From Anaeramoeba flamelloides (taxonomy: Eukaryota > Metamonada > Anaeramoebidae): a stretch of 64,000 bases of DNA. A program made the position numbers and the translations under genes. Of the stretch, positions 22,101-33,200 are shown piece after piece. The notes below the pieces were generated by a model. The model was not told where the DNA came from and did not search any database. It saw only the letters and a program-made list of their open reading frames with translations. The stretch spans positions 5,981,001 through 6,045,000 of the forward strand of contig JANTQA010000015.1 of the NCBI GenBank assembly GCA_027625915.1. Direction: 5' to 3'. Position 1 is the stretch's first letter; the number at the start of each line of letters is the position of its first letter.

Positions 22101-22635
22101 TAATTATTTATGCAATGGGAAGATTATTATCAAAGAAAATAAAATACACATCCAAAGAGGCAGAGAAAAGACAATAATTTCACCAATCGATAAAACATTT
22201 ATTCAAACAACCCCAGGGTTAAACCAATTTATCGTTATATATATGAAAGAAACATTGGGCAAGTTATATATAAACCTGGAATCAACAAATGATTTACTGG
22301 CTTTAAAAAAACATATCACGGTTTCAGACAAACAGATAAACGCATATTATATTTCTAAAATTCTTTATTCGGATTTTAAACACTTTCCTAAAAAGTCATA
22401 TTTAAGAATTGATATCGAGAAGAATGCTTTACTTTTATCAGCGTTTTCTTTAAATTCAAAAGCTCAAAAAAATTTCACAATATCTAAAAAAACTAAATGT
22501 ATCATGAATCAAAAAAAAAATTCTATTATACAATTTTCAATTTCAAAAAATAAAATTTTAATTCTTGATTTCCATTCAAAATTAGTAGCACAGAATATAT
22601 CTAATTTAATAAATGAAACAAAAAAGAAAATTTAA
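19108..22635 (+). CDS. large protein with possible doublecortin-like N-terminus and about five PH-like repeats
   Basis: 1175 residues, one exon. I do not recognise a named family. Residues 1-100 (FYVIAHFGKTQTKVLIEN, then LQDKFGKTFKNSDKI and GESVYCLSSG) have the strand-helix-strand order and closing motif of doublecortin-like folds; this is tentative. Residues about 180-215 are Lys/Glu-rich. Residues about 296-445 hold an acidic tandem repeat of 65 residues (EEDFLDSLLEGNSEESEGN and EEDFLNDLLNENREESGP), almost identical in DNA over two copies plus a partial third. From about 545 to the end are five diverged modules of 80-100 residues (545-632, 659-741, 847-936, 984-1071, 1077-1174), each a run of beta-like strands followed by a short helix such as SEHCNKFQEMF, SQDRKKFSKLY or SKLVAQNISNLI, the layout of PH domains. 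Likely a cytoskeletal or membrane scaffold; function unknown. Confidence 0.8.
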   Translation: MSTQFYVIAHFGKTQTKVLIENEEEEIQHLIFTIQSLNTRTQKKVTSLQDKFGKTFKNSDKITSVIRSGESVYCLSSGILVTLSENEREEISFGEEALSFEISSDSTEQTNEKFDLISELLSDNEGKKEKQKKKEGLMSEHGSDYNLSKPISGTEVIQENESSDLDELPEIPPRLDNLEKQSKKKKAREKKKEKGREKKKEKEKEKEKEKEKEQEQEKESNFQSLGQSTDSELDLESGDFNEETNQIEQQQRLKKKKLITNKKENSNFTSLCYSFSSDLVSVKTDSEEVMTSDKIEEKEEDEFLDSLLEGNSEESEGNFQKSYPINNNQKEEEDFLNDLLNENREESGPIFTGKAKSDKSEEKEEEDFLDSLLEGNSEESEGNIQKSYPINNNQKEEDDFLNDLLNENREESGPIFTGKAKSDKSEEKEEEDFLNDLLNENSDENEENIAKSSEIDTSIINNIKNIEDEILNGILNEESEEYNTLKKVGKRKKKHKKTKPNLNPKNENKSKLKRIKKVGKKAIGLHNSNQQIGYHDSNKQELNKREFRISIATKDHKWKTNSKIIINQKSINLIIHNEKKNSYMLREVNLISNKSRKRIIKMKFSNKSAFIKFSNSEHCNKFQEMFNKNKQLNFNKNMSRSKSSPSKSKQDWSNINKSAINIFNIQLVGSKGNFIKKSKIKTDNTKIQILDKNRKKLKANLNQVLFYPKEKPMILMIKKNKIRIAFQKNNELKKFMKIWKISFFTKQPSDLPPLKTSPRSYTSHKIEEYLPSPDSKVENGNISTRSKSARDLNLPKKTQRKRRLKRMKNKNNVKQSLTESNHHKNINRSGGGRNSHHNNPKRKTRANLRLKFKVSIMPKETKILEEGGIQIMNNKIRITFLNNKTIKSELSKIKHLKHKKQLDSSRITINSNEIYVIFESSQDRKKFSKLYQDEVLDANNKNELKSKDKHKEETQSACEKKMNYIKLNKYDSSQSNNPEKFNEKRKLKIQVSLVDKYRNYLCNGKIIIKENKIHIQRGREKTIISPIDKTFIQTTPGLNQFIVIYMKETLGKLYINLESTNDLLALKKHITVSDKQINAYYISKILYSDFKHFPKKSYLRIDIEKNALLLSAFSLNSKAQKNFTISKKTKCIMNQKKNSIIQFSISKNKILILDFHSKLVAQNISNLINETKKKI
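20000..20445 (+). repeat. 195-bp tandem repeat within the coding sequence
   Basis: The landmark TTGGAAGGTAACAG occurs at 20029 and again at 20224, a period of 195 bp (65 codons), in frame. The two full units differ at only a few bases, and a third partial unit follows. The DNA-level identity points to a recent in-frame duplication. Confidence 0.85.
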
Positions 22636-23259
22636 TTTTATCCTTTATTTTTTTTTGTAAAATAATAATAATATGTTATTTACTTCGTAGACAGATATAG
22701 ATGTGCGCGTACGCGTGTATGTAATATAGTTATATAACAAACCAGGATAAAACACTTTAATAAATTTACAATATTATTTATTTATTTTTTTGTTATTATT
22801 TTCTTTCTTCTCTTTTATCAAATATTTTTATTGGATTGCCAGTTTTGTTATAAATTTAAATTTTGGATTTTAATTAAGTAAATATTCAAACTGTAAAAAA
22901 AAAAAAAAAAACACAAACAATACGTTATTAATTTATTATTAGAATATAGTTTTCGTTATTTTTAGTCTGAATTAATCAAATAATTGAAGATTTCTATTTT
23001 AAATAACTATTAAGTTTTCATATTGTAATTTTGAGAGAAATTATATTCTTATGGAAAATCTTAAAAAAGATTAAATTTGTGATCTTTGTTGAAATCCCAC
23101 AATGGAAAATTATCACGATTTAATAGTTGAGCTATTTATGGATTATTTAAGAAACTTTTTCCTTTAAAAAAATTTTTATCACCCAAATAATAGTTATGAT
23201 TAAAAATATTATTCTCTAATTTTTTTTTTATTGAAGAGTGATGATTCAACCGAAATACC
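22636..23259. other. intergenic, 3' flank
   Basis: A/T-rich. It contains a short GC-rich alternating purine-pyrimidine island, TGTGCGCGTACGCGTGTATG at about 22700-22719, and a poly(A) run near 22896-22911. No gene seen. Confidence 0.4.
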
Positions 23260-24120
23260 ACCGGTTTGCTGTTAGGGTTTTTTAAATTTAAAAGAATTGA
23301 GTAAAATCTTTGATTTTTCTCTATCTTTTCGAAATCAAACAAAAAACACGGTTAGGTCTTTGTTAATTAAAGAAATTAAAAAAAACCGCCGTAATGTTTT
23401 CCAGAATTAAAAAGAATTGAGTTAAATTGGATATTTTACTATATTCTTTTGAATTCTGGAAAACCTAGGCACTTGACGGCACTCTAGAGCACTCTACAAC
23501 ACTTTTCGTGAGTTTTTTTTTAATTTTTGTTTTGATTAGAAAATCAATAATTTTTCGAAACAAAAATAAAAATTAAAAAAAAAAAAAAACAAATAGATTC
23601 TATGTTTTCTTGGTTTTTCTATTTTTTTGGAAAATCAATATATTTTTTTATAACTTTTCGAATTCTGGAAAAGTAGCCTTTAGGTTTTCTTTGGTTTCTG
23701 TTTATTGGGAAAATCAATAGATTTTCATTAGGTTTTTTTTTACTTTTTGTATTTATTTGTGAAAATCAATAGATTTTCTGTTTATTTCAAAAAGTAAAAA
23801 AAAAAAACCTAGAACACTTCACAAATAAAACATAAAACCTCAAGAAAAGCACCTTTAGTTTTTTTTACTTTAAGAAATAAAAAGAAAATATTTTGATTTT
23901 CACAATACTTTTAAATTCTGGAAAAGCCAAAGGCACTTATTTTTAATTTCCAGAAAATAAACCGAAAATTAAATAAATTTTCTTTTAATTTCTTAAATTA
24001 AAAAAAAGGTTGTTAGCTTTTCCAGAATTTAAAAGAATTGAGTAAAATCTTTGATTTTTCTCTATTCCTTTGAATCCTGGAAAACATAGGTACTCAAGGG
24101 CACTCTAAGGCACTTTATTG
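23260..24120. repeat. repeat family C, copy 2 (foldback array)
   Basis: Contains three clear copies of a ~59-bp imperfect palindrome built on AGAATTGAGTAAAATC, TTTGATTTTTCTCTATTC and TTTTGAATTCTGG (about 23280-23335, 23403-23462, 24025-24082). Between them lie mutually inverted AAAATCAATAGATTTTC and GAAGTGTTCTAGGTTT-type segments and the AGGCAC(T) motif. No coding potential. Confidence 0.55.
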
Positions 24121-24292
24121 AAACTTTAAAAAAAATTATTTAAGGTTTTTTATTATTGCTTTAATGTCGGCAAGACTATAACTCATAAGATAGCTTTTCT
24201 TTAAAAAACAAAAAGGGAATTATTATTTTTCAACAAAGATAAGAAAAATAGAAATAAAAGAGAATAAAAAATTAAAAGTAACAAATATATAT

Positions 24293-24491
24293 ATAGTCGG
24301 TTCCACTTTTAAGGCACAAACTTTCAACTAAATTTAAAGAACAAAAAAATCTCAAATGAAGGCACACAATATGTAATTTATATTTTTTGAAATTGTATTT
24401 TTATTAGAATTTGAATTTTGTGTCCTATTTTGAGATTTGTTTGTTCCTTAAATTTTGTTGAAATTTTGTGTCTTAAAGTGGAACTGACTTT
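24293..24491. mobile_element. MITE family B, copy 2
   Basis: About 199-bp foldback element: AGTCGGTTCCACTTTTAAGG at the left and, inverted, AGTCAGTTCCACTTTAAGA at the right; inner landmarks AATCTCAAATGAAGGCAC and GAATTTGAATTTTGTG. Embedded in a TATATA target. Almost the whole length can fold into one hairpin. Confidence 0.75.
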
Positions 24492-24497
24492 ATATAT

Positions 24498-24689
24498 AGT
24501 AAGTTCCACTTTTAAGGTACAAACTTTGAAAAAAAATTACGTTAAAAAAAAAATTCCAAATTAAAATATATTTCGGATTATTATAAAAAATAATTTATCT
24601 AAAAAAAAATTCCAAAAAAATGTTTCCTAATTTCAGATTTTTTGATAACTTAAATTTTGCTAGAAGTTTGGACATATGAGTGGAGCTAA
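24498..24689. mobile_element. MITE family B, copy 3, decayed
   Basis: Starts AGTAAGTTCCACTTTTAAGG and ends TATGAGTGGAGCTAATA; the interior is degraded (TTCCAAATTAAAATATATTT). It lies only a few bases from copy 2 in the same TA-rich target, so two insertions side by side. Confidence 0.6.
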
Positions 24690-25350
24690 TAACAAATTTT
24701 TTTTTTTTATTTTGAGGTGTTAAATAGGTTATTAATTGTTTCCTTGTATGCTGAAAATTTGTTTATCACTAAAGGATAATTTTTAATTAATAACTCTAAA
24801 TAAATGCACAACGGAAGATCAAATTAATTATGTTATTTATAAAGTTTTTAATTAGATCTTTATAGATGTTGTTACTCCTAAAGAGTTGGTTTTTAAGAAT
24901 CGGTATTTGTTTTTAAACTTTCTTTTTCTTTTTCTTTTTGTCTCTTTTCTTTTTTTTTTTTTGCAAGTTTTCCAATTGTTTTTTTTTCATTTTTTTATTA
25001 GTTTTGTTAGTTTCCCGAATCTTATTATCACAAAAAACAGACCCTAATATACAAAATCAACAATATATCAACGCCTAGATCTCAACTAACGATTGGATAG
25101 TTTATACGATAAATTCAAATACAGTTTATATCACTATCACCATCGAATTACGCCAGCACAATTCAGTTTTATTCCGTTACTTAAGTTCAGTTCAATTCTA
25201 AGATTTAATCAGAAAAATTTCAGTTTATTAAAGATATATGCTTTAATATTTTTACAAATTCTTCTGATTATTTTTTAAACCTTAGGGGAATCCAAAAACT
25301 CAAAAAAAAAAAAAAAAGTAAATGGAAAGTAAACAAATTCAAAAATAATT
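24690..25350. other. intergenic A/T-rich
   Basis: No gene recognised. A CTTTTT-repeat tract lies at 24917-24960. A 61-codon TTG-start frame at 25093 is not protein-like and is not called. Confidence 0.4.
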
Positions 25351-25548
25351 TACAGTCAATTCCACTTTAAGTCATAAACTTTAACGAAATTTAAGGCACA
25401 ATAAAAATCTCAAATTAAGGCACAAAATTCATATTCTAATAAAATAAATTGTAAAAATAAATATTACAATTTTTTTTCCTTAATTCGAGATTTATTTGTG
25501 CCTTAAATTTCGTCGAAAGATTGTGCCTTAAAAGTGGAACTGACAGTA
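25351..25548. mobile_element. MITE family B, copy 4
   Basis: About 198 bp, starts TACAGTCAATTCCACTTTAA and ends GTGGAACTGACAGTA. The two halves are reverse complements apart from a short central loop, with GTGCCTTAAATTTCGTCGAA opposite its complement. TA at both ends suggests a TA target duplication. Confidence 0.8.
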
Positions 25549-26324
25549 TAAAAAGTAAAAAGTTTAAAAAATAAATAATAATTCTTCCAGTAATTCCAAA
25601 ATGATAAAATAAATATCATATTTGATATTAATATACGAGAAAATGAAATAATTTTTTCACCAAATCTTCTTCTTAATTTTTTACACAATAATAAGTTAGT
25701 TCAAAAGATATTAACCAAGATTATTTTATTTCAAATTTTGATAATATTCAACTTTATATTGTATAAAAAAAACATTAATCAACAAAATTGGATATTATAA
25801 TACAATTTTATACAAATTTAAAACCCAATAATAAATAGAAAATTAATGAATGTATATAATATTAAACAAATTTTAAAATAGTAAAAATATTTTACCCCTA
25901 TTTTAAAAATAAGAACTACTCTTTAGTGATTTAATTTTTGGTAAATTCAAAAAAAAAATTAAAAAAAAAAACAATAGAATCAATTTGATAATTAGTTGTT
26001 GAAAATTTTTGAAAATAATGTATTTTTATTGAAAAGAAGATAGAAATAGTCAAAAAATATTTTCAACTATTTATTCAAATTAATATCGAAAATGAGAAAA
26101 ATTATATTATTTAGAAAAAAAATCAAATAATTAAGAGACTCACTAAAACATAGATGAAAAAAAAGAATGTAAATTTTAAATTAAAAAAGATATAAAATTC
26201 AAAGAATTTGATCAACAAAAAATCATTAATTATATCGAATTATACAAGATTTTCCTACAACATATTGTTTATTTAGATATTTAACGTTTAGAATACCACA
26301 ACAAAAATTGCACACTCAACAAAT
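25549..26324. other. intergenic A/T-rich
   Basis: No gene, RNA or repeat boundary recognised between two MITEs. Confidence 0.4.
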
Positions 26325-26830
26325 ATATAGCTGTGAAAAAAATACCGGACATGAAAAAAATATATAACAAGATTTTTAATTGTTAAAAGAGGGAAATTAT
26401 TGGGTAGATGCAAATATTTAAAATCAAATCCACTTATTTAATATATAAAATTTTTTAAATTCGAACTTAGTCACTTATTAGAATGATGATTAATGAAATC
26501 ACACTTGTTCAAAACACCATTCAATCAATCAAAATACAATTATAAAAATTATCATTTTCCAAACTCTAGTAAACCTCAATAAAAATTTGATTGTTATTCA
26601 AAAAATAGTAGATCTACTTATGTTATCAAACAAATGTTTGAGTATTCTAGAGACATCCTACTTTAATGAACTTGATGTAGGTTTATTACTGAGTTCATAA
26701 AAAATTTGGTCATTTATAAAAAGGATTTGATTGAAAATATTTGAAATTCCACAAGATTTTTTCTCTTTTAACAATTAAAAATCTTGTCCGGGTATTTTTT
26801 TCGTGTCCGGTATTTTTTTCACCACTATAT
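26325..26830 (-). mobile_element. MITE family M, copy 3
   Basis: About 506 bp; left end TAGCTGTGAAAAAAATACCG, right end CCGGTATTTTTTTCACCACT, embedded in TATATA. Interior runs in the opposite orientation to copy 1 (ACTTATTAGAATGATGATTA, then CCAAACTCTAGTAAACCT). Non-coding. Confidence 0.75.
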
Positions 26831-27208
26831 AAAATTTTGTATCAAACCAAGTAAAATATAATATGACTTTAAAATCTATTTAAAGTGTTGTAAATTTAAC
26901 TCTAGAGTTTTATTTTAAGATTATTTGATTTATTTTTGTATTTATTCTATTCTTTTTTGTTTGGTATATTTCAAAATTAATTTTATGATGTACAATAGTA
27001 TTAAATAGCTTTATTTCAATAAATCTATTTGATTTCAAGATAAAAAAACACGTCAATATTATTCAAAAACACCATACTAAACTATTTTTTAAAAAGTTTA
27101 AAGACTCTGATATAAATTTACTATTTTTCTTGTGAAACAATTTTTTCTTAAAAAATTCATTTTTTTTCTTTTCACATCTCCTTTTCAAACACAAAATTTC
27201 AAGTACAA

Positions 27209-30200
27209 ATGAGTATTTATGGATACGGAGAAAACGCTTGTTTCATAAAAAAAGAATTTTCTCTTAAAAAAGCCTTTCAACCACTGACAGAAACAAAAAA
27301 CCAAAACATTCAAGACATTTGCACAACAAACAAATCTTCAGTGTTCCAAACAACAGATGGTGACTTAACAGAGATCATTGATGACAAACAAAAACATTAT
27401 TCTAAAAATATTCAAAAAATTGTTTGTGGTGCTTATCATTATTTAGCAATAGATGAGTCTGGGAAACTTTATTCATGGGGGAAGGATGCTTTTGACTATG
27501 GGTGCTTAGGGTTTGGCAAAGAGGTAAAGGAACAAGAAGAAATGAAATTACTTGAATTCTTTCAAAACAAACAAGTGGTCGACATTGCTTGTGGCCGTTT
27601 CAATTCCTTTGCCAAAGTTAAGATTGCGAATGAAGCGTTTGAGTGGTATGGGTGGGGAAATAACAATTATGGGAATCTTGGTACGATCGAAAGGGGTAGC
27701 AAATACGATGCAATAAAGCTTACTAACCTACAAAAAGTGAAACGGTTTTATAGTTGTTCTTGTGCTCACCATTTTTTTGCAGAGAATCTTAGTGGTGATT
27801 TAATTTGTTGGGGAAGAAACGAGTAAATTTTTTTTCTTTTTTTTTTTTTTCTTCTTCGTTTTCGCCTTGACACGAGCTAATAATTTTTTCTATCAAAATC
27901 ACAAGTCTTAAAATTCGATTTAAAACTCTTTCGATTCGAAACCATTCAACTATTTCTTCTCCATTCTTTTTTTCTCATTTAAATAACCTTGCAAATTTAC
28001 CTCAAGAAAAAAAATACAAAACAAAAATGTTTCGTTACTTTGAGGATACACCTTTCGTTTTTTTCTTCCTTTCCCTCAAGACAAAACAAAAAAAATCAAT
28101 AATTCTCAAATTTAAAATATTCTCCAGATATCCAAAAAGCTCAAAGAAAAATATCACTAATACGTAACTTGGTGTGGGTAAAAAGAATTGGTTTTTCCTA
28201 GTTCTAGAGTGTTTCTATAAATCGAGATAATCAATCATAAAATAGTGTTTTTTTAATGTGAAAGACAATGGAAGACTGTAACCATCTCAACCTGTTTATT
28301 ACATTTTTCGCTCAGAAATATTGCAAAATCCCCAAAGACGATAATCGTTTCAAATCCTGACCTTATCATACCTATCATTACCGACCCCACCTAATTATAT
28401 CTACCAGACACCATAAAATTATATCTACCAAACACCATACAATTCCACTCTTACACTTACCTACTCCGAAACAACAATAACAACAACAACTATCTTTGTC
28501 GATATGGTATGCGAGAAAATATGACCTAGACCAAATACTATACTGGAGGTGATTAGCGTCTTCCATTGTCTTTCACATTAAAAAAACACTATTTTATGAT
28601 TGATTATCTCGATTTATAGAAACACTCTAGAACTAGGAAAAACCAATTCTTTTTACCCACACCAAGTTACGTATTAGTGGTATTTTTCTTTGAGCTTTTT
28701 GGATATTGGAGAATATTTTTTATCTGAGAATTGTCTCCAAACAAAGTCTTATTTTTGATTATTCTTTTTAAAATTTAAAAGAATTTAAGGGTATACCTTT
28801 CAAACGAATTCTCAGCATACATTACAGGATCCATCCTTTTATTTTAGTTTAGCTGAATACGGTCTTTTATCCAAATCAAATTAATTATTTTTGAAAAAAA
28901 AATGATATTTTTTAGTTTTGACATGACAAGAATAGCACAAAAATTGTAGTAACTTTTTGTTTAATTCACAAAACTTTTTTTTTTTGAAATTTTTTCTCAA
29001 ATTATGAATTGTATTAAAAGATCAAAATTCAACAACTTTCAATTTAAAAGTTTTTACAATTAAAACTTTGAAAAAACTTTTCTTACAAACAGCCTTCCAC
29101 TTTTTGGTTTTCTCAAAATTGCAAGGTTTTTGAAAATAAACAAATATTTTTAATTTTGAGAACCCTCAAAAATTTCGAACAATTCAAAATGTTATCTTTT
29201 TTTAAACATTTTTTATCCTTTTTTGGTGCTTTGAAAAACTTTCTTCAAGTATTTGAAATTTGAAAATGTTGAAATATAATCCAATTCTTGAAAGGATCAG
29301 AACTGTAAAGATGAAAGTCTAAAAAAGTTTTGAAATTATTAATTCGATTTGTGCTATTCTTGTTTTGTTTTTGATTTTATTTTTTGATCTACTTTAAAAC
29401 CTCACTTACCAAGTCCCTTAAAAATACACCTAAGAAGATATTTATCCAATGAACTTTTCATCAAAGTCAGTTATTAGTACTTTGGCACTGATAATTCAGT
29501 AAAATCCAATAATTTTCCGATAAATCAATACTACTTTTAAATACTACTCTGTGTTTTGTGGATATTTAGAGTAGAACCAAAAAATAAAATCATCATTTTT
29601 CCAAAAAAAAAAATTTAATTTTAATCTCTGGATAAAAGATCGTAAACACCTGAACCAAAATAAAAGGATGATATTTGCAATGTATCTGAAGTATTCGTTT
29701 GGGAATTACCTCCTTAACTTTCAATATTTTTTGGGATTTAGTTTTAAAAAATCAGTTTGGTTTTAAGAAGAAATTAGATACCAGAATTGCAGTTTTAAAT
29801 TTATTAAATGAATATCAAAAGTTAAATAATGAATTCAAAAATGGAGATATTTATATTGTTACAATAGATATTCAAAAATGTTTTGACTCTATACATCATT
29901 CATTGATTTATTATTCAATTAAAAAATTTATTAAAAATGAAATTATTGTAAAATATCTACTTGCATATTATTCAAAAGAAGGAATTGGTGTTTATCAAGG
30001 AGATCCATTATCTCCTTTATTATTTGGATTTATTACTCATTTTCTCTTAGAAAAAATTAAAACATTAGCAATACATGCTCAGATGTTTGCAGATGATCTA
30101 ATTTTGCTTATGAAAGGATCATTAATAGAAATAAATTTTCAACTAGAAAAAATCTTTAAAATTATAAAAGATTTCGGAATGAATCCAAATAGTGATAAAA

Positions 30201-33200
30201 CGAAAAAAACTTTAATTCCAAAGAAAATTTTATATCTTGGTATTTGGCTTGATAAAAAAACTTATTTAAAGTTTCACCTTGAGAAAGTTAAGACCAATTT
30301 CAAAAAGTTAATCAATATCTTAAAACAAAAAAATTTTTCTAATGGATTAAAAATTCAGTTTTTTAAAGCTGTATTACATAGTCAACTATTATATGGATTA
30401 GAAATATTTGATTTAACAAAAACAGATTTTAAAGATATTGATACTTGGATTAATAAAAAAATTACAAAATTTTTATTAATTAACCCACACTCTCCCAGGC
30501 TTATTTATAAAACTGAAGCAAAAATTGATCCTGTTAGAATAACAATATATAAAAGAAGATTTAAATTAATACAAAAATTAAAAACCCTTGGTTTTGATGA
30601 ATTAATTAATTATCTACCTTTTAGAGAAAAAGAATTTGAAAATATTAACTGGCAATCAAATAACTTAAAAGAATTAGAAATTGAATTGGATAAATTCAGA
30701 ATTAATCAATTAGAAAATAGCCCAAGCTGGAAATGTCCAAAAATATTTAAAAATTATCCAAATAAATAACACAATAAACAAATAACAAAGATATTTAAAA
30801 TGGAAGGGTTCAACTTCAATTTTAAAACTCAGAAATTTTACAAATTATTTAAATAGATACTCTTATGTTATGAATAAAAATAAATCAAAATATTGTGAGA
30901 TATGTAAAAAAATAAATAATTTAGATATCATCAAAGATTTGGACCATTTTCTATGGAATTGCTCAGCCTATGAAAATAATCGTAAAATTTGGATATAAGA
31001 ATAAAAAAAAAAATTAATATATCTAATATATTAAAAAATAATAATATTTTCAACTATTTTTGATTATATTACAAAAAAAGATTCATCAAGTTTATTAGCC
31101 TTAGTGGATAATAAACTTATCTTTGAGTCTTTAATAAGATTCCTAAATAAAAATTTAGGAATTCGGGCACACAACGGCAAACAAGAGGGGCTAATAACTC
31201 CTCCCTTAAATAATAAAAAAAAAAAAAAAAAACTTTCAATATTTTTAATAATAATTGTTGAATTGAGGAAAATCCGTTTGAAGACCATAAATTAATTCAG
31301 TTACAATCTTCATACTCTTCCCCAAATGAAAAAAAAATAATTTTACATATTAATAAATTTCAATATCAAAAGAAGTTACACACTTATACGAAGTAATCTA
31401 CTAAACCAACAGATTTAATTTTTTTTTCTAGCTTTGATAATAATAAAAATTAATTAATTGTGAAATAATGTTTTAAGGTATCAGTATTTTGGAAAAAATT
31501 AAAATGAATATATTATTATGGAAGAAGTGTAAATTACATTCTAGATACCCTTTTACTTAAATTTCTAAAAGGTAATTAAAGTTTAAAATCATATATTTCA
31601 AGGTTATTCAAGGGAAAGACATACACAAATATTCTTTTTGGTTAAAAAAGCAAAAACAAAAAATTGACAAGAAAAAAATATTAAACGAAAAATAACAAAG
31701 ATGTTAATAATTCTTTTTAATTTACAATACACACAAAACAAAAAATAAATAATTATCAATTCAAAAAAATCAAAAGGCGTATTAAAAATTTTGGAGAGAG
31801 CAAAACAAAAAAATCAGAGATTTATGGTTAAGGGTTAAATGTTAAAATAAACACTTAATCTGTTAATGAGAGAATTTTGAAGTGAAAAAATATTTGTGTC
31901 TTCTAATTCATCAAGCATCTAGAAATTTAGTGTATCTAGAAAAAGTCATTAGAAGAATTTTAAACTCAATTTAGTTTTCTAAGATAAAATGAACAGTCTA
32001 TAAAAAAAAAATAAAAAAAATAAAAAGATAGAGAATAAGAGAAAGGGTGAAGAAATAAAAAATAAAGAATTTAAAAATAAATAATAAGAAATCAACTGAA
32101 AAAAATATTTTAAAAATTTTGGATTTAGCCTAACAAAAAAATGTAATTGATAAATTTTTTTTAAATTTCATTAACAATTAATAATCGATCGAAGATTTAG
32201 ATAGACCATCAACTAATTTTATTAGAGATTTTCTATTTAAAAGAACTCAACTTTAAACCTAATTATAAATCCTTCCGAAAATTATATTGATCTGTTGGAA
32301 CGAAACAAATTACTTATTTCAAAAATAAAATAAAAACAAATAAAAAAATGAGAAAAAATTTTTTTTCCATATATTTCAAAATTAAAATTATAGTAGGAAA
32401 AAAAATACCGGACATGAAAATAATCCCTGACAAGATTTTTAATTTTGAGTATTAGGGAAAATTGATGTGTAATTTCGTCTATTTAAAATCAAATCCTTTT
32501 TATAAATAATGAATTTTTTTATGAACTCTGTAATAAACCTGCCTAAAGTTCATTAAATTATGGGTATTTATAGAATACTCAAGTAATTATATGATAAGCA
32601 AAGTAGATCAACTTTTTTTGAAAAACGATCGAGTTTTATAGAGAGGTTTACTAGAGTTTGGAAAATGATAATTTTTATTCTTGTTTTTTGATTGGTCGAA
32701 TAGTATTTTGAACACGTATAATTCATTAATCAATGATTCTAATAACTGGGTGGGTTATAATTTTAAAAGTTTGATTCTTACAAAAAAAGGATTTGATTTT
32801 AAATAAAAGAAATTACACAACAATTTTACCTAATATTCACAATTAAAAATCGTGTCGGGTATTTTTTTCACGACTTTATTTCCAATTTGAATAAAATTAT
32901 ATTATTGTGATTCTTTGAACTGTTTTAACTTTGTTCAAAAAAATTAGAATTGGTATTGAAATAAAACATATTTTTTTCTGTCAAATGCAAACAAATAAAA
33001 AAAAACAAAATTAATTACTTTTTTTAATCTTTTTTTACTAATTCTACATTTCCGATTATAATATCTTTTAATCTGATAAAATTGAAAATTTTAGATATGC
33101 ACAGCTTGGTAATGGGAATAAGAATAATCTTAGTAAGGTTCATCTTCATATGGAATTCACAGATATAAAAACAGTTGAAGCAAATTATTACAGTACTTAT

